A stretch of DNA of 64,000 nt from Pedobacter sp. HDW13 (GCF_011303555.1 NZ_CP049868.1:3534001-3598000); one strand, 5' to 3'. Shown: positions 18,727 to 29,495, counted from the stretch's first letter. Notes: generated from the letters alone by a model not told the origin. Numbers and translations: made by a program.

Positions 18727-18740
18727 CACAAACGTTTGTG
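18727..18740. promoter_or_regulatory. LacI-type palindrome CACAAACGTTTGTG
   Basis: A perfect 14-bp palindrome centred on CG, typical of LacI/GalR-family operators. A second copy of the 10-bp core lies 120 bases downstream, both upstream of the thioredoxin-like gene. Confidence 0.45.
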
Positions 18741-18859
18741 TTTGTTAAAGCGTGTGTTATGCTATGTTTTTTAGAAGGTGTGTTGCTTAGTAAAGAAAAA
18801 GGCCACCAATAGAACCAGGTCTTTCCCTGCAATTTAACTTTCTGATAGTAAAAACAAAT

Positions 18860-18869
18860 CAAACGTTTG
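18860..18869. promoter_or_regulatory. LacI-type palindrome CAAACGTTTG
   Basis: Same 10-bp core as at 18727 and 29213. It lies 69 bases before the start at 18938. Confidence 0.4.
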
Positions 18870-18937
18870 TGCTTAATTTATAAATAGAAATAGACCGTTT
18901 CGGGCTAACTTAGGGGCAACGCTAACCAAAGTCAACT

Positions 18938-20116
18938 ATGCTGCCATCCGAAAAAGTAAAACAACTCTTATTCATTCTTTTGCTGTTTGTAATCAGTTTT
19001 CATTCATCAGCACAAAATAAATCAGTTAAATCAAATCATATCCGCATCAGCTTTAACGGGAAAAAGTTTGATCGGTTAAACCTGATTACAACTGTTGAAG
19101 GAAATATAAAACGTTCATTTTCTGGTTATTCAAAAGATGGAATGGCCTGGGATTTTGCCTATCCCGATAGTCTTTATGAGCAAATCAGGTACTTTGATAT
19201 CAATAATAAAAATGATGCAGATACTTCAGCCAATACGATAACATTATCAACTATTACGGGTGCTGATACTGTGTTATGTGGAAGTTGCCATTTCAGCAGA
19301 GGAGATGTAGCGCTTAATGCTTCATTTTTGAAAATCAATACCTATACCGGGATGAGGTTTTTGAAAAAAAATGGAACTGAGGGATCGCGAACAGAATTAG
19401 AAAATCAGTTTTTTATTGGCCAGGTAAAGGATAGGCAATTGCTTAGTTCGATGGAGGGCATAAAAATACGTTATAGTTATTTTTACAAGGTAAGCGGTAC
19501 TTATGAAGAATCGTTAAAAAAGTATATCACGCTTACTCAAAAATACCCCGATTCTTATGGCTTAGTGGCCGGTTTGGCTGGCAGGTTAAATTATTATAAA
19601 TCAACCGACGATGTAGCAGCTGTTTTCAATCTCTTTTCGCCCAAAATTAAAGCCAGTTACTACGGCAAAGAAATTGCCCGGAATTTAGCATTTAACCATT
19701 TTGATAACGCAATGCTTAAACCCTGGAATAGCGATACACCCGAGGCAATTGTAACCGACCCGAATAAACCATCGCTTGTTGTTTTTTCGGCTTCCTGGTG
19801 CGTGCCTTGCCATAAGCAGTTGCCGATAGTTAAAGAACTTAAACAAAATCTGGGCGATCAGTTGGATGTTGTTTACATCTCTATTGATGATAAAAATACG
19901 CTGGCCAATTGGAAAAAGATGACTGAAGCAGCAGAAATTCCCGGCAGAAGCTTACTTGCAATTGATCAGATGGAGCAGATACGGAAAAAATACTTTGTTC
20001 AAACCATTCCTTATTCATTTCTGGTATATCCCGGTGGCAAGCTGGAAGTGATAAATGTGAGCATTGAAGCAGATAAACAAAAGATTTATAAATTTATTAA
20101 TAAGGGGAGTAAATAA
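18938..20116 (+). CDS. TlpA-like thioredoxin-domain protein, exported
   Basis: The 392-residue protein has a signal peptide (to HSSAQ, residue ~26), a region of about 220 residues resembling the N-terminal part of Bacteroidota TlpA-type proteins, and a C-terminal thioredoxin fold with active site SWCVPCHKQ (Cys-Val-Pro-Cys, ~residue 287-290) and a cis-Pro in 'TIPYSFLVYPGG'. Such proteins reduce or rearrange disulfides in the periplasm. Two LacI-type palindromes lie upstream, so it may be co-controlled with carbohydrate use. Confidence 0.85.
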   Translation: MLPSEKVKQLLFILLLFVISFHSSAQNKSVKSNHIRISFNGKKFDRLNLITTVEGNIKRSFSGYSKDGMAWDFAYPDSLYEQIRYFDINNKNDADTSANTITLSTITGADTVLCGSCHFSRGDVALNASFLKINTYTGMRFLKKNGTEGSRTELENQFFIGQVKDRQLLSSMEGIKIRYSYFYKVSGTYEESLKKYITLTQKYPDSYGLVAGLAGRLNYYKSTDDVAAVFNLFSPKIKASYYGKEIARNLAFNHFDNAMLKPWNSDTPEAIVTDPNKPSLVVFSASWCVPCHKQLPIVKELKQNLGDQLDVVYISIDDKNTLANWKKMTEAAEIPGRSLLAIDQMEQIRKKYFVQTIPYSFLVYPGGKLEVINVSIEADKQKIYKFINKGSK

Positions 20117-20245
20117 CGCGCTATTTTTAATCTACAGGATGCGACAGGATGGTTACGCCATTCATATTCTATATATTAACCACAAAATAGACAGCACGAT
20201 TTGAATGTGCAGTTTAAGGTTAACCAAATATATTTGAAGTAATTT

Positions 20246-21663
20246 ATGAAAAGCATCTCCATATTAGCATTCACGGTCTTTGTATTAATTAGCAGTGCGG
20301 TTTCTGCGCAATTTAAAACACCCGATTGGGTAAGCAAGGCAGGCGCCAGAAAATTTAGTTTCAAGCAAAAAAAATACCTGGTTAACCAGTATGGAGCTTT
20401 AAATGACGGAAAAACCTTATCTACCAAAGCGATTCAGAAAGCCATAGATGATTGTGCAGCAAAAGGGGAGGTACGGTTTCTTTTCAACCGGGCAAGTATT
20501 TAACCGGTTCTTTGTTCATTAAAACAGGTGTTAATTTCGAAGTGGCTAAAGGTGTGGAGTTGTTGGGTAGTCAGGATATTAAAGATTACCCTGAGATTGA
20601 TACCCGTGTGGCAGGCATTGAAATGAAATGGCCGGCAGCACTGATCAATATCCTCAAACAGCACAAAGCAGCTATTTCGGGATCGGGATTGATTAATGCT
20701 CAGGGTAAACCTTTTTGGGATTACTACTGGAACCTGAGAAAAGATTATGATGCTAAAGGCTTACGCTGGATTGTAGATTATGATGCGAAACGCCCCCGAA
20801 CCGTACTAATCGAATCGGCCAGCGATGTGATTGTGAGAGATGTAAATTTACAACAAGCAGGTTTCTGGACGGTACAAATCCTTTATTCGAGCTATGTAAC
20901 TATTGATAAAATTACCATCAGAAACAATGTAGACGGGCATGGCCCCAGCACCGATGGTATTGACGTAGATTCATCGCTGTGGACTTTGATCCAGAATTGT
21001 GATATTGATTGTAACGACGATAATTTCTGCCTGAAAGCTGGTCGCGATTGGGATGGCCTGCGGGTAAACCGGCCAACTGAGTATGTGGTTATCCGCAATT
21101 GTATTGCCCGCAAAGGTGCTGGTTTACTTACTCTGGGCAGCGAAACTTCGGGCAGCATCCGTCACGTGTGGGCTACTGATTTAATCGGTTATGGTACAGG
21201 CAATGCATTAAATATCAAATCGGCTAAAACCAGGGGTGGTACTGTAGAAGATGTTTACTTCGGTAATATCACCATGGAAGGTGGCGGCAATGTAATTCAG
21301 GTTAATCCTAACTGGAATCCGGCTTACAGTTACTCAACCTTGCCTGCCGGGTATAATCCTGATTCAATCCCTTTGCATTGGACCAAGCTTTTAACCCATG
21401 TTGAACCGGCGAGTAAAGGCATACCAAAAATACAGAACATCAATGTTTTCAACGTGAATGCAAAAGATGTTAAAAAAGCCATCGATGCTGTTGGCTTCAG
21501 CGAAACCGTATTAAAAAATTTCAACTTTAAAAATTTGAACATTGCTACAGCAACTGCTGGCAACATCGAATTTGCCCAAAACTGGACTTTCGATCAGGTG
21601 AAGATTAATGCAGCAGATGCATCTACTTTAAAAGTATTGAATGCAATAGGTGTAAAGCCTTAA
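20246..21663 (+). CDS. Glycoside hydrolase family 28 protein (polygalacturonase-like, frameshifted)
   Basis: Adding one G to the G4 run at 20465-20468 restores 'DDCAAKGGGTVSFQPGKYLTGSLF' and a 472-residue protein. It has a signal peptide ending VSAQF, the opening 'QYGALNDGKTLSTKAIQKAIDDC' seen in bacterial GH28 enzymes, then parallel beta-helix repeats with 'STDGIDVDSS', 'DCNDDNFCLKAG' (the Asp pair matching catalytic DD) and 'GLLTLGSETSGSIRHVW' (GSE). The family hydrolyses galacturonan or related alpha-linked uronic glycans. A strong hairpin follows. Export is expected. Confidence 0.9.
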
Positions 21664-21704
21664 GCGAGAGCTGTTTCAGTTAAAACGATATGCGTTATAA
21701 ATAA

Positions 21705-21737
21705 AAAAAGGTACAACAATCGCTGTTGTACCTTTTT
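21705..21737 (+). terminator. Intrinsic terminator after GH28
   Basis: A perfect 14-bp stem, AAAAAGGTACAACA with TGTTGTACCTTTTT, loop ATCGC. Confidence 0.85.
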
Positions 21738-21861
21738 ATCTAAATTAACGCTCTCAATCTATGATTGATGCAGGGCTCTCACCCCCTGCAAGGGCAAAGG
21801 TATTAATTATTTGTTTTTTTGCAAATTCTAAATTGATTTTCTGATTATTTCTTGAAAAAAA

Positions 21862-21969
21862 ATGATGCTTTATAAAAAAGCTAAGGCTAAAAATGCCTTG
21901 TTCAGCAGGCTATTTGCCAAATTGAACCTCAATCAAATTCCTCCATATTCATCGCATAGCTATCTTTAA
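21862..21969 (+). CDS. Possible short basic ORF (35 aa)
   Basis: ATG ATG-started ORF beginning MMLYKKAKAKNALFSRLFAK, a basic amphipathic start, in the otherwise empty 350-base gap between GH28 and the cupin gene. No family or terminator supports it; it may be chance. Confidence 0.2.
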   Translation: MMLYKKAKAKNALFSRLFAKLNLNQIPPYSSHSYL

Positions 21970-22018
21970 ACCATCACAAGGATAGCGAATTGAATTGCTC
22001 CTTTATAAAATTAGCATC

Positions 22019-22429
22019 ATGGAAAAATACAGGAAAATTATTTTTAGTGCCACTTTGGCTTTTGTATTAACAGCTTTTATAGCTCCCTTTAGCATTTTTG
22101 CCCAAAAAACAGGCATTACACGCACCAATCATCAAAGGCACAATATTAGCGTTCCAGGCTACGAAACCATACAGGCAAGTATTGCTTTTGAGCCTGGGGT
22201 TCAGTTTGGTATGCATTCGCATCCTGGTGAAGAAGTAATTTACGTGCTTAAAGGGACATTTGAATATCAGATCGAGGGGGAAAAACCAGTCCGGCTTAAA
22301 GCTGGTGAGGTGCTTTTTATTCCGGCAGGTAAAAATCACCAGGCTAAGAATGTGGGTAAAAATAAGGCTGTAGAATTGGCAACCTATATTGTAGAAAAGG
22401 GGAAAACCCTGGTGGTAATGAAACCTTAA
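22019..22429 (+). CDS. Exported cupin-domain protein
   Basis: A 136-residue protein with a signal peptide (to IFAQK, residue ~29) and a single RmlC-type cupin: metal-binding motif 1 'GMHSHPGEEVIYVLKGTFEY' with two His and a Glu, and motif 2 'LFIPAGKNHQAKN' with a His. These would bind a divalent metal. Small cupins may bind sugars or act as oxygenases or isomerases; the reaction is not predictable. The start at MEKYRKIIF is preferred over an in-frame ATG 24 bases upstream because it opens the signal peptide. It converges on the mscS gene. Confidence 0.85.
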   Translation: MEKYRKIIFSATLAFVLTAFIAPFSIFAQKTGITRTNHQRHNISVPGYETIQASIAFEPGVQFGMHSHPGEEVIYVLKGTFEYQIEGEKPVRLKAGEVLFIPAGKNHQAKNVGKNKAVELATYIVEKGKTLVVMKP

Positions 22430-22439
22430 ATAATAAATT

Positions 22440-22474
22440 TACCGAAAGGGATGATAAAAATATCCCTTTCGGTA
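22440..22474. terminator. 13-bp perfect hairpin between convergent genes
   Basis: TACCGAAAGGGAT with ATCCCTTTCGGTA around a 9-base loop. It lacks a long T run but sits between the cupin and mscS stop codons. Confidence 0.6.
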
Positions 22475-22488
22475 ATGGTTTAATGAAT

Positions 22489-24851
22489 TTATAAAATCTC
22501 GATTCCTTTTTCCTCGAGCGCTTCAAAAATATGTGCGTTTACCATGCTTTTGGTTAGTTCGGCTTGCGAAATATCCTTACACCAGAAAAATATCCGTACA
22601 TCACTGCTTGCCCTGCTCACCGGACTGATCATAATTACAGGTTCTTTATTCACAAATACATTGGTGTTTTCGATAATTACATTGCGGATCAGGCTGGTTA
22701 CTTCTGATGAGTTGAAAGGCTTAGCGATAGAAAGTACAATATCAACACGCATCTGGTTGTTGCTCAATGTCCAGTTGATGATGTTGTTGGATAGGATAGA
22801 ACCATTTGGGATAATGATTTCGGCACCTTCATCACTTAACAAGGTACTAGACCTTACACCGATTTCTTTTACCCTTCCTTTTTTATTGCTCAGCTCTACC
22901 ACGTCGCCAATGCGGATGGTTTTATCAAAAATAAGGATGATACCCGAAACAAAATTGCTTACAATGTTTTGTAAGCCCAATCCAATACCTACACCCAAAG
23001 CGCCCAATATCACTGTTATTTTATCAATAGGCAAGCCAGAGGCTGCAACAGCAATTAAAAAGCCACTAATGAGTAAAACCAGGCGGGTGACCAATAGCTT
23101 GGAGCGTTCGCCTTTATTGTCATCCAGTGCATCATCGCCCACATCGCCAAAGAAATAGGCAATGTATTTTTGTAAGAAATTGGCGAGCCAGATAATGGCC
23201 AGAAACAGCACCACACCTCCCAGTGTGAAAGAGAAGCTGCCAACAATCCTTCTTTGGGTAAGTTCGTCGGTAATGGCCGAATAAATACTGTTGAAAATAT
23301 TTAAGTTGGTTGTAAAAATAACAGCCCAGATGATAATGGCACCTGTTGAGGCAATGCGTTTTAAGCCGGCGGTAACAGGTATCCAGTCAAAAAACTCTGG
23401 GTAGCCTTTTCTAATCCTGCTGCTTTTCATTTGAAGTAAAAAGGCCTCGACAAACATTTTAGCAAGTACAATTAGTGAAGTGGCATTCAGAAAAGCGCTT
23501 ACACCTGTGTTGTAAAAAATCTGCGTTAGCGTAAAACGGCCAAAAAGGTTACAAAATGTAGCAATAAAGGCAAATACGATGTAAATAAAGCCTGTTGATA
23601 TCAGTAGTTTATATTTCTTGTATTGTTCTTCGAGTGTACGCCAAACGATAATGCCATAGGTGGTAGCCCCGTGCTTAGTGCTAAAAGTAGCCATCGCTGA
23701 TAGCGTGGCGGCATACCCAAGATGCGGAGGATTACTGGTGCAAAAAGAAACAGTACAAATACACACCATTGGAAGAATAATTTTTTAGGTAGTTTTTTCC
23801 GGAATAAAAAGGTAAGACAAATAGCCAGCAGTATGTGTACCGATTCGATATACAAGGCGGGTGCGCGCAAATCGAATACCGGTGCGAGCGCAAAAAGCAT
23901 AATTAAGGTAACCAGGTATGGTTTTGGCGAAAGCATGGTAAAGTTAAAATCTTCCACTGCTTCGAGCCTGTCGCGTTGTTTTAGGCTCCTGAAATTAAAA
24001 AATACCCAGCAGAAGAAAACTAGGCAGGTAAACAAAAGCAAAGCACGACTGCTTCTGGTGTAAACGAAATAATAAGCAGATATCTGCTGCTCGCTATTCA
24101 TAAACTTTCTGAAACCCATGCCTTTGTTGGCACGTTTATTAACCGATTCCCACAGGTAGCGCCTTTCTTTGCCAAATGCTTTTATGCTAACGGCACTAAG
24201 CTGGCTATCGGTAAGGTACATCAGCTCTTTAATGTTAATCAGGTTGGCCGAAGTACGTGCCTGCTGGTTGTTAATGGTTAAGGAGGCGTTTTTAATCAGG
24301 CTATCCATTACCACCCGCTTTTTCTTCAGTTCGGCAAACTGTATCTTAAACATTTCGCGCAAGGCGGGCGTGGTAAATATTTTAACCAGTACTGAATCTT
24401 TACGCAGGTTAAGTATTTCTGTTTTTAACTTGCGGAGTTCTTTTTCGTACGCGTCAAGATCGGCCAAACAATCGCGGTTATTGCTTTGAAGTTCTTCCAG
24501 CAGGGTTTCGTCCATTTGCAGGTTCTGCAGGTTAAGGTTCCGGTCTGCGTTGGTTAGGCGGCTTTTTAAAAGTGCAAGAGCTGCTTCATCCTGCGTGAGG
24601 TGCGCATCAATTGGTTTGAGCTTGGTAAACGAATTAACAGTAACGGGCACCTTGTTTACCACCTCGAAAACTTTTTCTAAACGAAAGAGATAATCACCTT
24701 TGGTTAGTATAGCAGAATCGGCTAGAAATGCAGTTTCGGGGTTCTTGTCAGCTGGTTTGCCGGTTTGAGCAAAAGCAGAAAAGAAAGAAAGGGCAATGCA
24801 GGCCATTACCAGGAAAACAGTGCGCAAATGGGAAGAACTTTTTATAATCAT
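22489..24851 (-). CDS. MscS-family mechanosensitive channel protein (frameshifted)
   Basis: The two overlapping reading frames join into a 787-residue protein if one G (coding strand) is added to the run at 23667-23670, giving LLALSTGATTYGIIVWR. It has a signal peptide (to SAFAQ), a ~200-residue periplasmic helical region, several membrane segments, and the MscS core: the pore-lining helix 'VILGALGVGIGLGLQNIVSNFVSGI' and the beta domain 'FDKTIRIGDVVELSNKKGRVKEIGVRSS'. It releases ions on osmotic downshock or modulates membrane tension. The large N-terminus resembles extended MscS proteins. Confidence 0.88.
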
Positions 24852-24899
24852 TTTCTTTTAACGAAAGATTTTGTAGCCAAAAGTAAATAATAGAAAATA

Positions 24900-24928
24900 A
24901 AAAAGCGTTCTCCTTTTCGGGGAGAACG
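24900..24928 (-). terminator. Hairpin terminator for the TonB-type receptor gene
   Basis: GCGTTCTCC with GGAGAACGC. On the minus strand it is followed by a T run, placing it behind the receptor gene stop at 24952. Confidence 0.75.
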
Positions 24929-24951
24929 CCTGAATACTAAATTTTAACACC

Positions 24952-27771
24952 TTACTTTTTAGGCGCGTTGGTACCAAACTTTCTAGGATAATAAGAAAGC
25001 GTTACCATAAAATATTGTTGCAATACATTTTTTGTACTTGTAGTGAAGCTGTTTACGCTTGCATAGTTAAATACGCTTTTGTTTTGGCGCAATAAATCGA
25101 GAGCCGAAAATTTCACTTCCGCATTATTGCCTTTGGTAAAACGGTACGTGGCATTTGCATTCCAGATCGCAAAATTAATGGTTTCGCCAACCGACGGATT
25201 GTTGTTGTTGAAATTGATGTTACTGCTGAGTGAAAACTTTTTAGTGAAATTATAATTTCCGCTGAAAGAAGTAGTTAGCGTAATGTTTTTATAGATCGTA
25301 CCCAAGGCACTTTGTTTAGCTACACTGGTAACAATGCCTTGTGTGGCTTCGAAGGCTAATTTATCCTTATAGGTGTAAGTGGTTTGCAGGCTGTTGTTAG
25401 TAGAGAAGTTGTTAGAAAAATTAAACAAAGTATTGGTATAAGTTGGGTTTTTACTAAAATTAAAGGAAGTATTAAAACCCAGTTGCAATTCACTGGTTTT
25501 TAGTTTAAACGACTTACGGATATTTCCACTCAAGTTGGCATACCTATTACCATTCGCATTGGTTAAGTAAACTGTTCTGCGATTCTGTTGATCGATAAAA
25601 GTGCTATCTACAATATCATTATCAACTATGCCCGCCGAGCCATTGATATTAAAGTTCAATGTATTTTTACTTTTCATATCATAATGATAAAAATTGATAT
25701 TGATCGAACGGTTTAATTCCTCTTTCAGGTTCAGGTTACCCCTTTGTAAATTATATAAGTTGGTACTGTCGGTTAAGGGTGCGAGTTGGTGAAGGGTAGG
25801 GATATTTACCTGGGTACGATAGCTGAGGTTTAAGCTCTCCTGATAGGTGCCGATTTGATAGTTTGAGGCGCTTACAGAAACAACAGGTACAAAATTTCGA
25901 TAGGTTCGCCTTAGGTTTTGAAAAGAGCGGTCAGAAGTATTGTTTTGATTAATGACTTGTTGTGCAGCGGTAATTTTAATGCTTAATGATTTATAATAAC
26001 GATTACTTAGGTTTTTAGAAAACGATTTGCTTAATGAAATTCCGGGAGTAAAATCGGTAACATTGGTTTTTAGGTTATTGGAAAGGTAATTATTCTGCTT
26101 GTAATTCCCGTTTACAAAATCTTCAATAAAATTATGTTCTTCGCTATTGGTCAAAGCCAGTTTGCCGGTAATTTCAGCATCAAATCCACTTAGGTTAGCA
26201 TTGCCAAAAAAGATCGATTTTAAATTGGGCAAACCTAATATCATGGTTTGTGATAAATTCTTGCTATCCGTTTGGTATTTTCGGTTAAAGTCGCGGTTGT
26301 TGGCGCTATTCAATAAATCTCTAAATTCCGTTATTTCTGTTCTGTCGTTATTACGGTTGTTTATGCTAACATCATAGCTGGCATTAAGTGATTTAAACCG
26401 CTGTTTCCAATTGTTGTAGTTTTGGTAGTTGTAACTTGCCCTGAAAGTGAAATCGGTATTGGTATAGTTACTTTGCCCCATGCTGTTGTTGGTACTGGTA
26501 AGCTGCCGGGCATTATTCTGTGCACTTCTGATATTTGAATTACTATTATCCCCTTTTTCTGTATTGAATGATTCACTCAAATCTAAGCGATGACTTTTTT
26601 GGTAATAATTGTAGATTGAATTAAAGCGGTGCCTGTCGCTGGTATTGGATGAAGTGGTATTGCTGTTCGCGTAAAGCTGGTTATTATCGGCAATGGTAGT
26701 GATGGTTTGCGCATCGCCTATGTTTGATGATTCGAGGTTTTTAAAATAATAATCGGCCGTTATCGAACTTTTATTGTTCCAATCTTTACTATCGGGCTTA
26801 AAATTGTAGGTCATCTGCGCTCCGGCTACATTACCTTTATTCAATCCGCTTTGCCTGAAATCCGATTGGTATTCAACCGAGGTGCCAACACCTTTGTAAG
26901 TACTGTTTCTGATCAGCGTATTAATATCATTGGGAATCTTATTGATATCGTTTGATGCCCCGATGACGGATAGCTGGAGCTTGGGGGTACTAAAGTTTAA
27001 ATTGCCATCAAACTGGTAATGCTTGTCCGTCCCATAGCCGGCACTTATTTTGCCGAAGTAGGATCGGTCTTTCCCTTTCTTTAATTTTAAGTTGGCCACC
27101 AGGTTGCTGTCTAGTGGTTTATCTCTATCAGCGGTATTGAAAATCTGTATCTTCTCTAAAGCATTTTTTGGGATGTTTTGCAAAGCGATTTTATTGTCGC
27201 CACCAAAAAATTGTTTTCCGTTAACGGTAAGTTGCTTCACCTCCCGGCCATTAACCGTAATAATACCATCACCCCAAACGGTGATGTTCGGTACTTTTTT
27301 CAAAAGGTCTTCTACCGTAGCATTGGTATCGAGCTTAAATGCAATGGCATTAATTTCTAAAGTATCGTTATTGTACGAGATAGGAGGCACAGTAACGGTT
27401 ACCTCTTGCAAGTTCACATCCTGCGGGTTAATGATAACGTTTTTAAGGTCGAGCACAGTTTGTCCCTTGGGAATAGTAATGTTTTTTTGGATAGTTTGGT
27501 AACCAACGTTGCTAATATCCAGTCGTAATGGCTTATCGATTGGCAGGTTACTAAATTTGAACTCGCCATAATTGTTACTTAGCTGATAATTGATTACGGT
27601 ATTATCGGCCTTGTAAATAGAAACTGTAGCAGCTTTAAGCACATAATTGTGCACCGTATCTCTTACTATACCTTTAATAGTGCCCGTGGGCGCTGGGGTT
27701 GCGGTTTGGGCAAAAGAATAACCTGTTCCTAAGCAAAAAATGCTTAAAAGGAATAAAAAATGAGCGCGCAT
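24952..27771 (-). CDS. TonB-dependent receptor-type outer membrane beta-barrel protein
   Basis: The 939-residue protein has a signal peptide (to SFAQT), a carboxypeptidase-regulatory-like domain ('GTIKGIVRDTVHNYVLKAAT', residues ~29-110), a plug-like region ('NATVEDLLKKVPNITVWGDG', 'VNGKQFFGGDN') and a large Asn/Ser-rich barrel of the OMP_b-brl_3 type. Such receptors in Bacteroidota lack a paired SusD and often import peptides or unknown ligands. The gene is 4 bases downstream of the beta-propeller gene at 27776-29029, so the two form an operon with the propeller first. Confidence 0.88.
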   Translation of the reverse strand: MRAHFLFLLSIFCLGTGYSFAQTATPAPTGTIKGIVRDTVHNYVLKAATVSIYKADNTVINYQLSNNYGEFKFSNLPIDKPLRLDISNVGYQTIQKNITIPKGQTVLDLKNVIINPQDVNLQEVTVTVPPISYNNDTLEINAIAFKLDTNATVEDLLKKVPNITVWGDGIITVNGREVKQLTVNGKQFFGGDNKIALQNIPKNALEKIQIFNTADRDKPLDSNLVANLKLKKGKDRSYFGKISAGYGTDKHYQFDGNLNFSTPKLQLSVIGASNDINKIPNDINTLIRNSTYKGVGTSVEYQSDFRQSGLNKGNVAGAQMTYNFKPDSKDWNNKSSITADYYFKNLESSNIGDAQTITTIADNNQLYANSNTTSSNTSDRHRFNSIYNYYQKSHRLDLSESFNTEKGDNSNSNIRSAQNNARQLTSTNNSMGQSNYTNTDFTFRASYNYQNYNNWKQRFKSLNASYDVSINNRNNDRTEITEFRDLLNSANNRDFNRKYQTDSKNLSQTMILGLPNLKSIFFGNANLSGFDAEITGKLALTNSEEHNFIEDFVNGNYKQNNYLSNNLKTNVTDFTPGISLSKSFSKNLSNRYYKSLSIKITAAQQVINQNNTSDRSFQNLRRTYRNFVPVVSVSASNYQIGTYQESLNLSYRTQVNIPTLHQLAPLTDSTNLYNLQRGNLNLKEELNRSININFYHYDMKSKNTLNFNINGSAGIVDNDIVDSTFIDQQNRRTVYLTNANGNRYANLSGNIRKSFKLKTSELQLGFNTSFNFSKNPTYTNTLFNFSNNFSTNNSLQTTYTYKDKLAFEATQGIVTSVAKQSALGTIYKNITLTTSFSGNYNFTKKFSLSSNINFNNNNPSVGETINFAIWNANATYRFTKGNNAEVKFSALDLLRQNKSVFNYASVNSFTTSTKNVLQQYFMVTLSYYPRKFGTNAPKK

Positions 27772-27775
27772 GATT

Positions 27776-29029
27776 TTAGATTTGCTTCGGTTTTAAGATG
27801 ATAATTACAGGATTGCTTTTTCGGTCGCCGGTTTTAAAATATTTTTCGAGCAGGGGCGGATACTGGGTTGTTTTACCGGCACTACGCTCTTTAAAAGTAA
27901 ACATGGCCAATGCAGAGTAACTGGTATAAAACCTTTTATCTTCATAGGCTAAGAATCCACGGTTTTCGAAATCGTAGGTAAAACCTGAATCAGTTACTGG
28001 TAGGAAACTCGAAAGACTATCTGGCTCTAAATCCTGGAAAGATAACAACTCAGTTGTTTTGGTGTTATAAATCAGGCTTTTCTTCTGGTCTTTATCCCAA
28101 AAAATGTTTGATAGTTTCAGGTAAAGCTGATCGCCAATTAAATAACTGCTGCCAATACCATGAATCATTTTCTTGTTTTTTTCGAAGTATTCGAACCTTT
28201 TTTTAACATAAGCGGGATTGGTGATAAAATCTTTAGGCAGGGTGTTTATGGCCGGAAAAATAAATTTATAAGCCAGTTCCATTTTTTTTGCATTGAGCTT
28301 GTACAACCGGTAATCGTAATATCTGGTGTAAAAGGCCTCGTTGTCATTGTATTTGGTTATTGGATTGTCGCCATACCAATCGTCTCTTTCGAAAAACTTA
28401 TCGTCGATTTTAAAGTAGCCCACGGTATCTTTCTTTTTTTTGTCGATGGTAACAAGCGAATATCGGGTACTGTCTTTACCTTTTTTGATATAGGTATAAG
28501 GCCTGAGCACAACATCGCTATTGGCGAAAGATAATTTTGGTGAGTAATAATTGAAGTTTTTAACTTTTTTTACAAAGTTGCCTTCCAGGGTAAAATACTG
28601 TACATTGTTTGGGGTGTAAACGGCAATGTATTCGGTATTTCCTTCTGTTACCATTGTAAAACCATGTGTTACCGCTTTTTCCTTATCGGCCTTTTCTGTT
28701 TGCAGCTTGGAGGCATCGATTTTTGTGAGGTATTTTCCTTCATTGGTAAAAACCAGGACTGCGCGGGTGTCATAATCGTAAATTAAAAATTTATTGCCGG
28801 CAATTTTAAGTTCAGCAATATTGCCGAACAAACTTTCTTTGGTGGTTTCCAGCGGAACAAATTTAACTTCGTCGAAAATCTGTGAAACTGCGGCTCCGCG
28901 TGCACTTTGCGGGTCGATTCGTAAGGTTACAACATGCGAGCTGTCAATTACTCCTTCTTGCGAAAAAGCTGTGAGGGAAGAAAGGCAGGTTAATGCCAGT
29001 AAGCATAAGTTATGCTTGAAGCGTTTCAT
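27776..29029 (-). CDS. Exported 6-bladed beta-propeller protein
   Basis: A 417-residue protein with a signal peptide (to TAFSQ) followed by a repeated pattern seen in 6-bladed beta-propeller proteins of Bacteroidota: 'FDEVKFVPLETTKESLFGNIAELKIAGNKFLIYDYDTRAVLVFTNEGKYLTKI'. These proteins are usually encoded next to outer membrane receptors. It precedes the TonB-type receptor gene by only 4 bases and probably works with it. Its biochemical role is not known; the propeller fold is inferred from the pattern. Confidence 0.75.
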   Translation of the reverse strand: MKRFKHNLCLLALTCLSSLTAFSQEGVIDSSHVVTLRIDPQSARGAAVSQIFDEVKFVPLETTKESLFGNIAELKIAGNKFLIYDYDTRAVLVFTNEGKYLTKIDASKLQTEKADKEKAVTHGFTMVTEGNTEYIAVYTPNNVQYFTLEGNFVKKVKNFNYYSPKLSFANSDVVLRPYTYIKKGKDSTRYSLVTIDKKKKDTVGYFKIDDKFFERDDWYGDNPITKYNDNEAFYTRYYDYRLYKLNAKKMELAYKFIFPAINTLPKDFITNPAYVKKRFEYFEKNKKMIHGIGSSYLIGDQLYLKLSNIFWDKDQKKSLIYNTKTTELLSFQDLEPDSLSSFLPVTDSGFTYDFENRGFLAYEDKRFYTSYSALAMFTFKERSAGKTTQYPPLLEKYFKTGDRKSNPVIIILKPKQI

Positions 29030-29495
29030 AAGTGTGTTTAGATTTGGTGTGCCGCAATTGCGGTTAACAATAATAACTATAAAATAAGTTTGCTACAACT
29101 CAGGAGTTTAGATTTAACATTTTTTAAGGGTTAAAAAATGCAGATTAATAATATGGTTTGTTTTTTAGTTCGCTAATTGTTAGTGTATTATAGACTTGGT
29201 GTAAATAATCACGCAAACGTTTGCCTGAATTTAAGTGCCAGAGGCATTGGTTTTATTGGCTGATTATTTGATTTTGTATTTTACCAAACGATTTTTGTTA
29301 AAAAAGCATTATACTGGATTATATTGCAGGGAGTTTACTAAGCGATTAATAAAAATGTTTTTGTTTGAGTAGCGCTGACATTAAAATTTATTCGTCTCGT
29401 TGCCAAATCAATCGTTTGTGCATTGTTTTGAAGAAATGAGCGTACTTTATTTAATAGATTCAAAAAAGTATTCCGTAAAAATTAACCCTCTCCGC
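29030..29495. other. Divergent regulatory region
   Basis: A stretch of 466 bases without a supported gene, between the divergent propeller operon and the MG2-like gene. It contains a LacI-type palindrome (29213-29224) and nearby half-sites (ACCAAACGATT at ~29283; TCGTTTGTG at ~29410). Confidence 0.4.
29213..29224. promoter_or_regulatory. LacI-type palindrome GCAAACGTTTGC
   Basis: A perfect 12-bp palindrome sharing the CAAACGTTTG core with the sites at 18727 and 18860; it lies between divergent genes. Confidence 0.45.

Noticed and set aside
22544..23158. 204-codon plus-strand ORF within the mscS gene
   Set aside because: It is the reverse complement of a clear MscS domain with intact family motifs; the ORF itself is low-complexity Ser/Leu/Thr.
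27092..27502. 136-codon plus-strand ORF inside the receptor gene at 24952
   Set aside because: It is a shadow of the plug region on the minus strand, which has clear family motifs.
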